A stretch of DNA of 62,756 bases from an uncultured Acetatifactor sp. (GCA_910577035.1 CAJTKW010000013.1:18436-81191); one strand, 5' to 3'; counted from the first letter of the stretch, positions 52,704-61,830 are shown. Translations and numbers: made by a program. The notes: generated by a model not told the origin, from the letters alone.

Positions 52704-53714
52704 CTAAAAGAGCGTTGTCCCCCGCCGGATGATTTCACCGGAGAAAACAGTCTTTTTCGGCATTTCCTTTCCGCTCAAAACCCCCATCAGAGTAGAGGTC
52801 AGATGCCGGCACAGGGTTTCCAGCCGGTTGTCGATGCTGGTGAGTTCCGGTTCGCAGCAGTTGACTAGCATGGAATTGTTATACCCTAAAATGGAAAACT
52901 CTTCCGGTATGGAGTATCCCATGAGCCTGGCATACTTTACGGCTGCCAGTGCCAGGGTATCGTCCGAGGCAATCACACCGTGAAATATCAGGCCGTTGTC
53001 ATGCAGACCAACCAGATGCCGGGTCATGGCAGGAATGTCTTCGTGGGAGCCCTGATAAAATTGCAGCAGTTCCGGATTTGCAGACAGCGCCTTTTCCTCC
53101 ATGGCGGTACGGTAGCCGGCCAGCTTTTTCTTACCGCTGTAGGAAACGGAATTGTAAAAATATACAATATCCGGTATACCGGCGGAAATCATTTTCAACG
53201 TGGCCTCATATGTGGAGGCAAAGTCATCGGATATGACGCTGTACACGTTAGGGGCATCCAGTGCCGCATTCAACAGCATAATAGGGAGCTGGGAAGCAGC
53301 ATCGGTCACATATTGGTTATCGGCCTCACATTCGTAGATAAAATTTGAGCCTACCAGAATAATGCCGTCTACCTTTTTGGTGATCAGAAGCCCGACTGCA
53401 GCGGCCTTTGCTTCCAGCTCATACCCGGTACAGCACAGGATGCTGTCGTATCCGTTCCCGCGAAGCTGCTGTTCTATATGGTAGACAGCCTTGGCAAGAT
53501 AAAGATCCGAGCTGTCGGCGCAGATAATGCCGATGGTTTTCATGGTGTTTAAGCCCAAGCCTCTGGCGAAGGCATTGGGAGTGTATTCATAGCGGCGGAT
53601 TACGTCCAGTACTCTCTTTTTTGTCTTTTCGCTGACGCTGCCGCTTCCGTTCAGCACCCGCGATACCGTAGCTATGGATACACCGGCCTTTTCTGATATA
53701 TCATAGATGGTCAT
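52704..53714 (-). CDS. LacI-family transcriptional regulator of the galacturonate locus
   Basis: A 336-residue protein from ATG 53714 (MTIYDISEKAG). The N-terminal helix-turn-helix reads TIYDISEKAGVSIATVSRVLNGSGSVSEKTKKRV, followed by the hinge region NAFARGLGLNTMKTIGII and a periplasmic-binding-like sensor domain (DGIILVGSNF, IFHGVIASDDTLALAAVKYA, FSILGYNNSMLV). It lies upstream of uxaC on the same strand and divergent from uxaB; both promoters carry a palindromic site with the same core. It likely represses both arms until a uronate intermediate is present. Confidence 0.93.
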   Translation of the reverse strand: MTIYDISEKAGVSIATVSRVLNGSGSVSEKTKKRVLDVIRRYEYTPNAFARGLGLNTMKTIGIICADSSDLYLAKAVYHIEQQLRGNGYDSILCCTGYELEAKAAAVGLLITKKVDGIILVGSNFIYECEADNQYVTDAASQLPIMLLNAALDAPNVYSVISDDFASTYEATLKMISAGIPDIVYFYNSVSYSGKKKLAGYRTAMEEKALSANPELLQFYQGSHEDIPAMTRHLVGLHDNGLIFHGVIASDDTLALAAVKYARLMGYSIPEEFSILGYNNSMLVNCCEPELTSIDNRLETLCRHLTSTLMGVLSGKEMPKKTVFSGEIIRRGTTLF

Positions 53715-53749
53715 ATTTCTAAATGCCTTCCTGTGAACTATAGAGGCCA

Positions 53750-53763
53750 TGTAAGTGTTTACA
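53750..53763. promoter_or_regulatory. LacI-type operator for the regulator/uxaC promoter
   Basis: TGTAA-GTGT-TTACA, a palindrome with a four-base centre, located roughly 10-20 bases downstream of the regulator's own transcription start. It contains AAGTGTTTACA, matching AAGTGCTTACA in the uxaB-side operator except at one position. Confidence 0.7.
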
Positions 53764-53778
53764 TACATCTCTTTTTAA

Positions 53779-53807
53779 ATTATATCCGACACCAATTCTT
53801 TTTTCAA
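53779..53807 (-). promoter_or_regulatory. Promoter of the LacI regulator-uxaC unit
   Basis: On the minus strand TTGAAA (53807-53802), 17 bases, then a perfect TATAAT (53784-53779). It lies back to back with the uxaB promoter. Confidence 0.75.
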
Positions 53808-53833
53808 GACATTTTTTTGCGCATACAAGGGTG

Positions 53834-53862
53834 TTGACGAAAGCTTATTTTGGCTGTAAAAT
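53834..53862 (+). promoter_or_regulatory. Promoter of the uxaB-uxaA-GH28 unit
   Basis: TTGACG (53834-53839), 17 bases, TAAAAT (53857-53862). The transcript should begin around 53869, at the first base of the operator. A GC-rich hairpin GCGCGC/GCGCGC (53937-53955) lies in the leader directly before the ribosome binding site of uxaB. Confidence 0.7.
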
Positions 53863-53868
53863 AAAAGA

Positions 53869-53888
53869 TGAAAGTGCTTACACTTTCA
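53869..53888. promoter_or_regulatory. LacI-type operator at the uxaB transcription start
   Basis: TGAAAGTG (53869-53876) and CACTTTCA (53881-53888) form a perfect 20-base palindrome around CTTA. It overlaps the expected transcription start, the classic position for repression, and shares the AAGTG-Y-TTACA core with the operator at 53750. Confidence 0.75.
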
Positions 53889-53974
53889 CAAGGGAAAACA
53901 GGCTGGATAAAAAAGCGGATTCAGTCTTTGAAGTAAGCGCGCGGGCGCAGCGCGCAAAGGGGATGAGGTTGCAA

Positions 53975-55435
53975 ATGAAGGTATTAGACAGGTCAATGAC
54001 GGACAAAAAGGAAAGACCCATCAGGGTAGTACAGTTTGGCGAGGGAAATTTTCTTCGGGCGTTTGTGGATTATATGATAGACATTGCCAATGAAAAAGGC
54101 ACCTTTGACGGGGATATTGTCCTGATTAAGCCCATTGAGTTTGGCAATCTGGACAATTTTCATAAGCAGGACTGCCAGTATACCGTATCTCTGCGGGGAA
54201 ATGTGAACGGGGAAGGCAGAATTATCAACAGGGTGGTGACCAGCGTTGCGGACGCCGTGGATGCCATCAACGAATATGAGAAATATCAGGCACTTGCGGA
54301 AATTGACACTCTGCGGTTTGTGGTATCCAACACCACGGAGGCCGGCATTGTGTATGATCCTGCCGATCAGTTTGAGTTAAATCCGCCCAGGACCTTCCCG
54401 GGAAAACTGACCAAGTTCCTGTATCACAGGTTTGAGACCTTCCATGGGGATAAGGCAAAGGGCCTGGTGATGCTTCCGGTGGAGCTGATCGACGACAACG
54501 GCATCATGCTGCGGAAATGTGTGCTGCAGCAGATAGAAAACTGGGGGCTTTCCCATGAATTCAGAGCCTGGGTAGAGGAAGCCTGCGTCTTTACGGCGAC
54601 GCTGGTGGACCGCATTGTCACCGGCTATCCCAGGGCAACGGAACAGGAAGAGTGGGAGAAGCTGGGATATGAAGATCGCATCATGGTCACCGGCGAACCC
54701 TTTGCCCTCTGGGTGATTGAGTCCGGGCAGGACATCAGTAAGGAGTTTGACCTGCCGGGAGCGGGGCTGCCTGTGATCTTTACCGAGGACCACCATCCCT
54801 ACAAGCAGAGGAAGGTGCGTATTTTAAACGGTGCCCACACCTCCTTTGTGCTGGCATCCTGGCTTTGCGGCAATGACATTGTGCGCCAGTCCATGGAGGA
54901 TGAGGATGTCTGTAATTTCATGAATAAAACAATTTTCGAGGAGGTGATCCCCACCCTGTCTCTTCCGGAGGACGAGCTGAAGGAATTTGCCGGGGAGGTG
55001 GTAAACCGTTTTAATAATCCGTATGTGGATCATGCCCTGCTGGCGATTTCCTTAAATTCCGTGTCCAAGTGGCGGGCAAGGTGCCTGCCCAGCCTGTTGG
55101 GGTATGTTGACAAATTCGGAAAGCTTCCCGCCCATCTGACCTTCTCCATTGCGGCGCTGCTGGCGTTCTACCATGGCACCGAAATTGAGGACGGCGTGCT
55201 TAAAGGCCACAGAAACGGGCAGACTTATGATATTAAGGATGACATGGCGGTGCTGGAATTCTTCCGGGACAACTGTGAGAAGGATACCGTGAGCTTTGTG
55301 ACGGCATACCTGGGAAGAGAAGATTTCCACGGCCGGGATCTGAACACGGTGCCCGGGCTCACCGACGCTGTTGTTGCTGATTTAAATGATATTAAGGAAA
55401 ACGGTATGAGGGCAGCATTATGCAGGATTTCATAA
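53975..55435 (+). CDS. uxaB: Tagaturonate reductase (altronate oxidoreductase)
   Basis: The start is ATG 53975 (MKVLDRSM), giving 486 residues, close to the usual ~483; the frame is open upstream but crosses the promoter and operator. Polyol-dehydrogenase-family motifs: VVQFGEGNFLRAFVDYMID near the N-terminus (NAD binding), FVVSNTTEAGI, VTGEPFALWVIE, and the catalytic-lysine region RKVRILNGAHTSFVLASWL. It reduces tagaturonate to altronate with NADH in the cytoplasm. Its last 16 bases overlap uxaA. Confidence 0.94.
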   Translation: MKVLDRSMTDKKERPIRVVQFGEGNFLRAFVDYMIDIANEKGTFDGDIVLIKPIEFGNLDNFHKQDCQYTVSLRGNVNGEGRIINRVVTSVADAVDAINEYEKYQALAEIDTLRFVVSNTTEAGIVYDPADQFELNPPRTFPGKLTKFLYHRFETFHGDKAKGLVMLPVELIDDNGIMLRKCVLQQIENWGLSHEFRAWVEEACVFTATLVDRIVTGYPRATEQEEWEKLGYEDRIMVTGEPFALWVIESGQDISKEFDLPGAGLPVIFTEDHHPYKQRKVRILNGAHTSFVLASWLCGNDIVRQSMEDEDVCNFMNKTIFEEVIPTLSLPEDELKEFAGEVVNRFNNPYVDHALLAISLNSVSKWRARCLPSLLGYVDKFGKLPAHLTFSIAALLAFYHGTEIEDGVLKGHRNGQTYDIKDDMAVLEFFRDNCEKDTVSFVTAYLGREDFHGRDLNTVPGLTDAVVADLNDIKENGMRAALCRIS

Positions 55436-56964
55436 AAATTCATGAGAATGACAAGGTTGTGGTGGCGCTGAAGACGATTCCCCAGGGGGAAACCCTGACG
55501 GTGGAGGTACAGGGGGAGACCAGACAGATTACCGCGTTGGAGGAGATTCCGGCGGGACATAAAATGGCGATCTGCGACATTTCCGCCGGGGAAGAGATTG
55601 TGAAATACGGATCCCGCATCGGCAATGCCAAAGAGGATATACAGGCAGGGCAGTGGATACACACCCACAATATTAAGACGGCGCTGGGAGACCTGCTGGA
55701 ATACACCTATGAGCCTGTGAAGCAGACGGAGCCTCCGGCAGACGGATGGGATTCCGAAGCAGGAAAGGAAGGGCAGGAAGCTACCTTCCTGGGATATAAC
55801 CGTCCTGACGGCAAGGTGGGAGTACGAAACGAAATCTGGATCATTCCTACGGTGGGCTGTGTAAATAATGTGGCACAAGCCATTGCCAGACAGGCAGCTA
55901 TCTGGAAGATTGCCCAGGGGGATAAGTATTCCGAAGTGGGAGAGATTATAGCCTTTCCCCATCCTTACGGCTGTTCCCAGATGGGGGACGATCAGGAGCA
56001 TACCCGGCGGATACTGGCGGATCTGATTAACCATCCCAATGCCGGCGGAGTGCTGGTGCTGGGGCTGGGCTGTGAGAACAGCAATATTGATGTGTTGAAG
56101 CCCTATATCGGGGAGTATGATGAGAACCGGGTAAAATTTGTGGTGTCTCAGGAATGTGACGACGAGATTGCCGAGTCCCTGGAAGTCATCAAGGGCCTGA
56201 TGGATTACGCCGCCGGGTTTAAGCGGGAGCCCATCAGTGCCGGCAGGCTGGTGATCGGCATGAAATGCGGCGGCAGCGACGGACTTTCCGGCATTACGGC
56301 CAATCCCCTGGTGGGACGCTTCTCCGACAAGCTGATTTCCCTGGGCGGCACTACGATACTCACGGAGGTGCCGGAGATGTTTGGCGCGGAGACCATTCTC
56401 ATGAACCGCTGTGCCAGCAGGGAGCTTTTTGACCAGACGGTGAACCTGATTAATGACTTTAAGAATTATTTCAAGAGCCATAACCAGACAATCTACGAGA
56501 ATCCCTCTCCCGGCAACAAGAAGGGGGGAATTTCCACGCTGGAGGATAAGTCCCTGGGCTGTACCCAGAAGTCAGGCAGCGCGCCGGTAAGAGGTGTGCT
56601 CCAGTACGGCGACCGGGTGGAGACGGCGGGCCTGAACCTGCTCAGTGCGCCGGGGAATGATCTGGTGGCGGCTACGGCGCTGGCGGCGGCAGGAGCCCAT
56701 ATCGTCCTGTTTACCACAGGCCGGGGCACACCCTTTGCCTGCCCTGTTCCCACGGTGAAGATCTCTACAAACTCCGGGCTGGCCGGCAGGAAATCCAACT
56801 GGATTGACTTTAATGCGGGCGTGCTGGTGGAGGGCAAAACCATGGAAGAGATGACGGAAGCACTTTTCTGCTACGTGGTGGAGGTAGCCTCCGGCAGGTG
56901 GGTCCGCAGTGAGACGGCAGGCTTCCACGATATGGCCATTTTCAAGCAGGGCGTGACCCTGTAA
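55420..56964 (+). CDS. uxaA: Altronate dehydratase
   Basis: A 514-residue protein starting inside the end of uxaB, so translation is probably coupled. The N-terminal SAF domain covers ~residues 1-95 (VVVALKTIPQGETL, ending WIHTHNIKT). The catalytic domain follows (GYNRPDGKVGVRNEIWIIPTVGCVN, then FPHPYGCSQMGDD, VLVLGLGCENSNID, IGMKCGGSDGLSGITANPL). It dehydrates altronate to 2-keto-3-deoxygluconate. The next enzymes (KDG kinase and aldolase) are not in the window. Confidence 0.95.
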   Translation: MQDFIKIHENDKVVVALKTIPQGETLTVEVQGETRQITALEEIPAGHKMAICDISAGEEIVKYGSRIGNAKEDIQAGQWIHTHNIKTALGDLLEYTYEPVKQTEPPADGWDSEAGKEGQEATFLGYNRPDGKVGVRNEIWIIPTVGCVNNVAQAIARQAAIWKIAQGDKYSEVGEIIAFPHPYGCSQMGDDQEHTRRILADLINHPNAGGVLVLGLGCENSNIDVLKPYIGEYDENRVKFVVSQECDDEIAESLEVIKGLMDYAAGFKREPISAGRLVIGMKCGGSDGLSGITANPLVGRFSDKLISLGGTTILTEVPEMFGAETILMNRCASRELFDQTVNLINDFKNYFKSHNQTIYENPSPGNKKGGISTLEDKSLGCTQKSGSAPVRGVLQYGDRVETAGLNLLSAPGNDLVAATALAAAGAHIVLFTTGRGTPFACPVPTVKISTNSGLAGRKSNWIDFNAGVLVEGKTMEEMTEALFCYVVEVASGRWVRSETAGFHDMAIFKQGVTL

Positions 56965-57088
56965 GGCAAGGCCGGTACCTGCGTTTTCGGAGCTGAGGCA
57001 GCCGGGAATCTGTACCGGAACAAGAGAAGGTAACGCGGAAGACAGAGACGGCAGGCAGGAGCCGTCGGGATTTGGAATGGAGGCAGGT

Positions 57089-59146
57089 ATGGGTATACAA
57101 TGGAAGGCGGAGCAGATAAAACAGCTTCCCAGAAGGGCGGACGGGTTGTTTGAAACGGATACCGTGGATGAGAACCTTTTTCGGGCGGCAGGGATACTAT
57201 TTCCCGTATATGCAGCCTATGAGACGGACCACAACGGAAAGGAGGGGTATCCGGATCTGCTTGCGCAGATGCGGATTCTGCAGGGAGAGCTTAAGAGGGA
57301 GGACAGCCTGGAGAACAGGGTATTGTTCCTGAGCTGCCTGCTGGAAACCATAGAAAACATAAGCCCCCAGCTATATGAATATTATCGTGAGCTGGCAGAT
57401 ATGTTTAAAACGGTCATGGGGGAAGCTATACTTAAATGGGACCGGGAGGCGAAAGAGCAGCTTCAGGGACTTCTCAAGCGCGCCGGGGAGCTCTGCCTGC
57501 TGTCAGTGGATCGGTATGAAATCGTGCCTGGCGGAACAGGTGGGGAGCATGGCCGGGAAACAGTGGAAAGCAGGGTATCGGAAGGCAAAAACCATCTGGA
57601 AGTGCGGACCGTCATGGTCACCTCCAGAAATGCGGTGATAGAGATTGCGGACGGCGGGAAATTTTATTCCAGGGCGGAATATCATATTCTGCTAAACGGC
57701 AGGGAGGCGGTTACGACGGAAAGGACAATTGTCTCTCTGTATGACTTAAAGCCGGATACCGAATACCAGGTGGAAGTCCTTGAAGGGACAGAAAAAAGGG
57801 GAAGGGTGGAGCTTCGGACGGCTCATGAATTTGTGACCCTGGATGTGCGGCGGTTTGGCGCAAGAGGGGATGGAGTGCAGGATGATACCCATGCCATTCA
57901 GGCGGCAATTCTCGCATGTCCCAAAGACAGCAGGATATTGATACCCGCCGGAACTTACCGGATTACCAGCCTGTTCTTAAAGAGCCATGTCAGGATTGAG
58001 CTGGCGCAGGGAGCAGAGCTGAAGGCATTTACGGAGCCGGACAGATTTCCTGTATTTCCCGGTATTATTGAGAGCTTTGACGGCAGTGAGGAGTATAATC
58101 CGGGCAGCTGGGAGGGCAATCCCCTGCCGATGTATACGGGGATTGTCTGCGGTATGGGTGTGGAGGACGTGGTCATTTACGGCCGGGGGACGATCAACGG
58201 CAACGCGTCCCGGGAGAACTGGTGGAAGAATCCCAAGGACTACAAGGAGGTGTTCCGTCCCAGGCTTTTCTTTGTCAATGGCTGCAGAAACGTGACGCTG
58301 CAGGGGGTGACCTGCTGTAATTCCCCTGCCTGGACGCTTCATCCCTATTTCAGTGAGGATTTGAAGTTTATAGACCTGAATGTACTGAATCCTGCGGATT
58401 CCCCCAATACAGACGGGTGCGATCCGGAGTCCTGCAGAAATGTGGAGATTCTGGGGGTTCGTTTTTCTCTGGGAGACGACTGTATTGCCGTGAAGAGCGG
58501 AAAAATTTATATGGGCAGGAAGTATAAAACGCCATCCGAAAATATACGGATCCGCCAATGCCTGATGGAGAACGGCCACGGTGCGGTCACTGTGGGCAGC
58601 GAAATGGCGGGCGGTGTACGGAACCTGATTGTGGAGGACTGTATTTTCCGGCATACGGACAGAGGACTGCGGGTTAAGACCAGGAGGGGAAGAGGAAAGG
58701 ATGCGGTTCTGGACAACATTATATTCCGGCGGCTGGAGCTGGACCATGTGATGACACCGTTGGTGGTAAATTCCTTTTATTTCTGTGATCCTGACGGCAA
58801 GACATCCTATGTGCAGTCAAGGGAGCCCTATCCGGTAGACGAAAGGACGCCTTCCATCAGAAAGCTGGTGTTTGAGGATATGGAATGTACCAACTGCCAC
58901 GTGGCTGCGGCCTACTTTGACGGGCTGCCGGAGCAGAAGATCCAGGAGATCGTTATGCGGAATATTTCCGTCAGCTACGCGGAGGATCCCAAGTGCGATG
59001 TGCCGGCTATGTCTGTGGGAGTACCCAGGAGCAGCAGAAGAGGGCTTTATGCCAGGAACGTGTCGAAGCTGACGCTGGACCATGTTGTGATCGAGGGACA
59101 GGACGGAGAAGCATTTGAGACGGAGGGCGTTGATGAGATACTGTAA
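57089..59146 (+). CDS. Glycoside hydrolase family 28 (polygalacturonase) with N-terminal helical and fibronectin-like domains
   Basis: The start is taken as ATG 57089 after GGAGGCAGG; 685 residues and no signal peptide. Residues ~1-130 are helical (ILFPVYAAYETDHNGKEGYPDLLAQM) and resemble part of an alpha/alpha-barrel GH88/GH105 enzyme. Residues ~170-250 look like a fibronectin III domain (LKPDTEYQVEVLEG). GH28 begins near 255 (VRRFGARGDGVQDDTHAIQAAI) with NTDGCD (~439), LGDDC (~461), NGHGAVTVGSE (~496) and RVKTRRGRG (~528), the full catalytic set. It should cleave galacturonate from imported pectic oligosaccharides in the cytoplasm and so supply UxaCBA. It follows uxaA by 124 bases. Confidence 0.9.
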   Translation: MGIQWKAEQIKQLPRRADGLFETDTVDENLFRAAGILFPVYAAYETDHNGKEGYPDLLAQMRILQGELKREDSLENRVLFLSCLLETIENISPQLYEYYRELADMFKTVMGEAILKWDREAKEQLQGLLKRAGELCLLSVDRYEIVPGGTGGEHGRETVESRVSEGKNHLEVRTVMVTSRNAVIEIADGGKFYSRAEYHILLNGREAVTTERTIVSLYDLKPDTEYQVEVLEGTEKRGRVELRTAHEFVTLDVRRFGARGDGVQDDTHAIQAAILACPKDSRILIPAGTYRITSLFLKSHVRIELAQGAELKAFTEPDRFPVFPGIIESFDGSEEYNPGSWEGNPLPMYTGIVCGMGVEDVVIYGRGTINGNASRENWWKNPKDYKEVFRPRLFFVNGCRNVTLQGVTCCNSPAWTLHPYFSEDLKFIDLNVLNPADSPNTDGCDPESCRNVEILGVRFSLGDDCIAVKSGKIYMGRKYKTPSENIRIRQCLMENGHGAVTVGSEMAGGVRNLIVEDCIFRHTDRGLRVKTRRGRGKDAVLDNIIFRRLELDHVMTPLVVNSFYFCDPDGKTSYVQSREPYPVDERTPSIRKLVFEDMECTNCHVAAAYFDGLPEQKIQEIVMRNISVSYAEDPKCDVPAMSVGVPRSSRRGLYARNVSKLTLDHVVIEGQDGEAFETEGVDEIL

Positions 59147-59236
59147 GTACATAACCGGCATGGAGACGGCGGGGCAGGACTGCCGTGTTTATTCCACGAG
59201 GGTCTGTATTTCACAGGAACAGAGGAGGCAAGGAGG

Positions 59237-60073
59237 ATGCAGTTAGGAATCAGATTACACGATGTACAGAAGCTGCCCTTTGAAGAGCGGGTGGCGGCGG
59301 TCCACGAGGGGGGATTTGCCTGCGGGCATCTGGCCCTGGCAAAGTTTATCGACGAGTTCCCCACCACGGACGAGGCGCTGACACCGGGACTGGCCATGTA
59401 CATCAGAAACGTGTTTGCCGGAAATAAGGTAGATATAGCCGTGCTGGGATGCTACCTGAATCTGGCCACACCTGACCGGGAGGAGCTGGAGAAGACGGTA
59501 CACCGCTATATGGCCCATATTCGTTTTGCTTCCTGGCTGGGCTGCGGCGTGGTGGGTACGGAGACCGGAGCGCCCAACACGGCCTATGCCTTTACTCCCG
59601 AGTGCGGGACGGAAGAGGCCCTGCAGCTGTTTATTGAGAGGCTGAAGCCGATTGTGGCTTATGCGGAGAGCATGGGGGTGGTATTTGCCATTGAGCCGGT
59701 GTTCCGCCATATTGTATGCAATCCCCGGCGGGCCAGGAGAGTGCTGGACGAGATCCATTCCCCGAACCTCCAGGTCATCTTTGACCCTGTGAACCTGCTG
59801 GACATGGCAAACTACCAGGAGCGGGAGCAGGTTTTCCGGGAGGCCATAGACCTCCTGGGGCCGGATATTGCCATGGTGCATCTGAAGGATTTCCGGATCG
59901 AGAACGGAAAGATGATCTCGGTGGGCTGCGGCCTGGGAGAGATGGATTACACGGAAATCCTGAGATTTATGAAGGAAAGGAAACCGTTTATCCATGCCAC
60001 TCTGGAGGATACAAAGCCTGAAAATAATCAGCAGGCCCGGGACTTTATTCTGAAGAAATATGCAGAGCTGTAA
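59237..60073 (+). CDS. Xylose-isomerase-like TIM-barrel protein (sugar phosphate isomerase/epimerase family)
   Basis: A 278-residue protein; AGGAGG lies eight bases before the ATG. It shows the AP-endonuclease-2 fold: VAVLGCYLNLATP, LGCGVVGTETGAP, MGVVFAIEPVFRHIVCNP, LQVIFDPVNLLDMAN and IAMVHLKDFRI, with Glu, Asp and His metal ligands in the expected strands. Its place at the end of the pectin unit suggests a uronate or deoxy-sugar isomerase or epimerase; the exact reaction is unknown. A hairpin and then a bidirectional terminator follow. Confidence 0.82.
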   Translation: MQLGIRLHDVQKLPFEERVAAVHEGGFACGHLALAKFIDEFPTTDEALTPGLAMYIRNVFAGNKVDIAVLGCYLNLATPDREELEKTVHRYMAHIRFASWLGCGVVGTETGAPNTAYAFTPECGTEEALQLFIERLKPIVAYAESMGVVFAIEPVFRHIVCNPRRARRVLDEIHSPNLQVIFDPVNLLDMANYQEREQVFREAIDLLGPDIAMVHLKDFRIENGKMISVGCGLGEMDYTEILRFMKERKPFIHATLEDTKPENNQQARDFILKKYAEL

Positions 60074-60109
60074 AGGCAGGAAGTTTTCGTCACCTTTCAC
60101 TTCCCGACA

Positions 60110-60203
60110 TGCCGGCGCAGCCGGCACAAACAAACTTCAGGGCAAAACACAGCCGTACACGAAACCATCACTTTGGGGTTTCACGTACGGCTGCGTTTTA
60201 TCT
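60110..60203 (+). terminator. Hairpin and bidirectional terminator after the pectin unit
   Basis: TGCCGGC-GCA-GCCGGCA (60110-60126) is followed by a long stem: CAGCCGTAC and GAAACC (60150-60166) pair with GGTTTC and GTACGGCTG (60177-60193), flanked by AAAAC on the left and GTTTT on the right. It can therefore stop transcription from both the pectin unit and the convergent ATPase gene. Confidence 0.8.
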
Positions 60204-60255
60204 TATAAGAAACTGCGCTGTCAGACGCGTGTATTAAGGATGCAAAGCGCGTTTT

Positions 60256-61830
60256 TTACTTGAACAGGGTGCCCAGGATACTGCGTCCCAGGGAAGCACC
60301 CAGGTTTCCGCCCAGCTTCTTGCCGAAGGAGCCGCCCAGACTCTTTCCCAGGCTGTTTCCCACTTCCCGGCCGATGGTGCCTCCGGCGGTATTGGCAACG
60401 CTTCTGATGCCGGATTTCACGGCCCGCTGCTTCCGTTCCGCTTCCTTTTTGGCAGCCTTTTCTGCGGCAGCCCGTTCTTTTTCGGCAGCCTTTGCCGCCG
60501 CTTCGCTCTGTTTCTGCCGTTCCAAAGCTTCCGCGTCGTCCAGCCGCTTTCGCTGCAGGAATTCATAAGCACTGTCGGGATCGTGGGCATCCTTGTATTT
60601 CAGGTACAGATTACTCATCTTGACTTCCCGAAGCTTTTCCTCGTCGGTAACCGGCCCCATAAGGCTCTGGGGTGGTAATATGTTGCAGTGCTTAACTACG
60701 GTGGGGATGCCGTCCTCATCCAGCACGGAGATCAGGGCTTCCCCGGTGCCAAGCTGGGAAAGAACCGTCTTTGTGTCAAATTCCGGATTGGTACGGAAGG
60801 AGGCAGCCGCAGCCTTGATGCCCTTTTCGTCCGCTGGAGTATATGCCCGCAGGGCGTGCTGGATCTTATTGCCTAACTGGCTCAAAACGCCGTCGGGAAT
60901 GTCCTTGGGAGCCTGGGTGATAAAATAGATGCCCACACCCCGGGAGCGGATCAGCTTTACGATCTGCTCGATCTTTTCCTTCAAGGTTTTGGATACGTTC
61001 TCAAAGAGCAGATGTGCTTCGTCAAAAAAGAACACGATGCGGGGCTTTTCGGGGTCGCCGATTTCCGGCAGGGTTTCAAAAAGCTCGGATAGCATCCAGA
61101 GCAGGAAGACGGAGTACATGGTAGGATCGTTTACCAGCTCCCTGCAGTCCAGAATATTGATGGTACCCCTGCCGCCAGAGCCGGTGCTGAACCAGTCGGC
61201 AATATTCAGGGCGGGTTCCATAAAGAATTCTTCCGCTCCCTGGGATTCCAGGGCTACCACGTGGCGGATGATGGTGGTTACGCTGGCCTTGGGGATATTG
61301 CCGTATTCCATGCTGTAATCGGCGGCGTTCTCCCCGATGTACTGCAGCATGGCCTTCAAATCCTTGGTGTCAATGAGCAGCAGATCATTGTCGTCTGCAA
61401 TTTTAAAGGTAATGTTCAGCACGTCCGTCTGAGCGGGACTCAGATTCATAAGCCTGCCAAGCAGGATAGGCCCCATCTCCGAAACGGTGGTGCGTAAGGG
61501 GATTCCCATCCTGCCGTACACATCCCAGAATACGCTGGGATAGTCCTGGAAGCGAAAACCACATTTATCCAGGCCGAAGCCGCGGATCCGTCCCTGCAGC
61601 TCGTCGTTGTTCTTTCCGGGACGGCACATGCCGGCCAGGTCTCCCTTGACATCCGCCATAAAGACGGGAACGCCTGCGTCGCTGAAGGATTCGGCCAGTA
61701 CCTTCAGGGTGACGGTTTTGCCGGTACCTGTAGCGCCCGCAATCAGGCCGTGGCGGTTCGCCATCCGGGGCAGAATGCACACCCTTTCCCCGTCCGAATC
61801 GCCGATCCAGATCTTATTGTCGTAAAACAT
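60256..61830 (-). CDS. HerA-like/DUF853 P-loop ATPase
   Basis: A 524-residue protein; the start follows GGAGG. Walker A is AGATGTGKTVTL (~residues 32-43), Walker B is RIVFFFDEAHLLFE (~255), and later GVGIYFITQAPKDIP and LGNKIQHALRAY match the DUF853 (YjgR-like) helicase-type ATPases. The C-terminal ~120 residues are a Lys/Glu/Ala coiled coil followed by a glycine-rich segment (SLGKSLGGSFGKKLGGNLGA). Function in the cell is unsettled; related HerA proteins translocate DNA. It is monocistronic between two terminators or divergent promoters. Confidence 0.9.
   Translation of the reverse strand: MFYDNKIWIGDSDGERVCILPRMANRHGLIAGATGTGKTVTLKVLAESFSDAGVPVFMADVKGDLAGMCRPGKNNDELQGRIRGFGLDKCGFRFQDYPSVFWDVYGRMGIPLRTTVSEMGPILLGRLMNLSPAQTDVLNITFKIADDNDLLLIDTKDLKAMLQYIGENAADYSMEYGNIPKASVTTIIRHVVALESQGAEEFFMEPALNIADWFSTGSGGRGTINILDCRELVNDPTMYSVFLLWMLSELFETLPEIGDPEKPRIVFFFDEAHLLFENVSKTLKEKIEQIVKLIRSRGVGIYFITQAPKDIPDGVLSQLGNKIQHALRAYTPADEKGIKAAAASFRTNPEFDTKTVLSQLGTGEALISVLDEDGIPTVVKHCNILPPQSLMGPVTDEEKLREVKMSNLYLKYKDAHDPDSAYEFLQRKRLDDAEALERQKQSEAAAKAAEKERAAAEKAAKKEAERKQRAVKSGIRSVANTAGGTIGREVGNSLGKSLGGSFGKKLGGNLGASLGRSILGTLFK

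Noticed and set aside
53831..53974. Longer N-terminus for UxaB
   Set aside because: The upstream frame is open by chance but covers the -35, -10 and operator; the family start corresponds to ATG 53975.
55225..56481. A 418-codon minus-strand frame opposite uxaB/uxaA
   Set aside because: It is a shadow of two well-identified genes; composition is atypical for protein.
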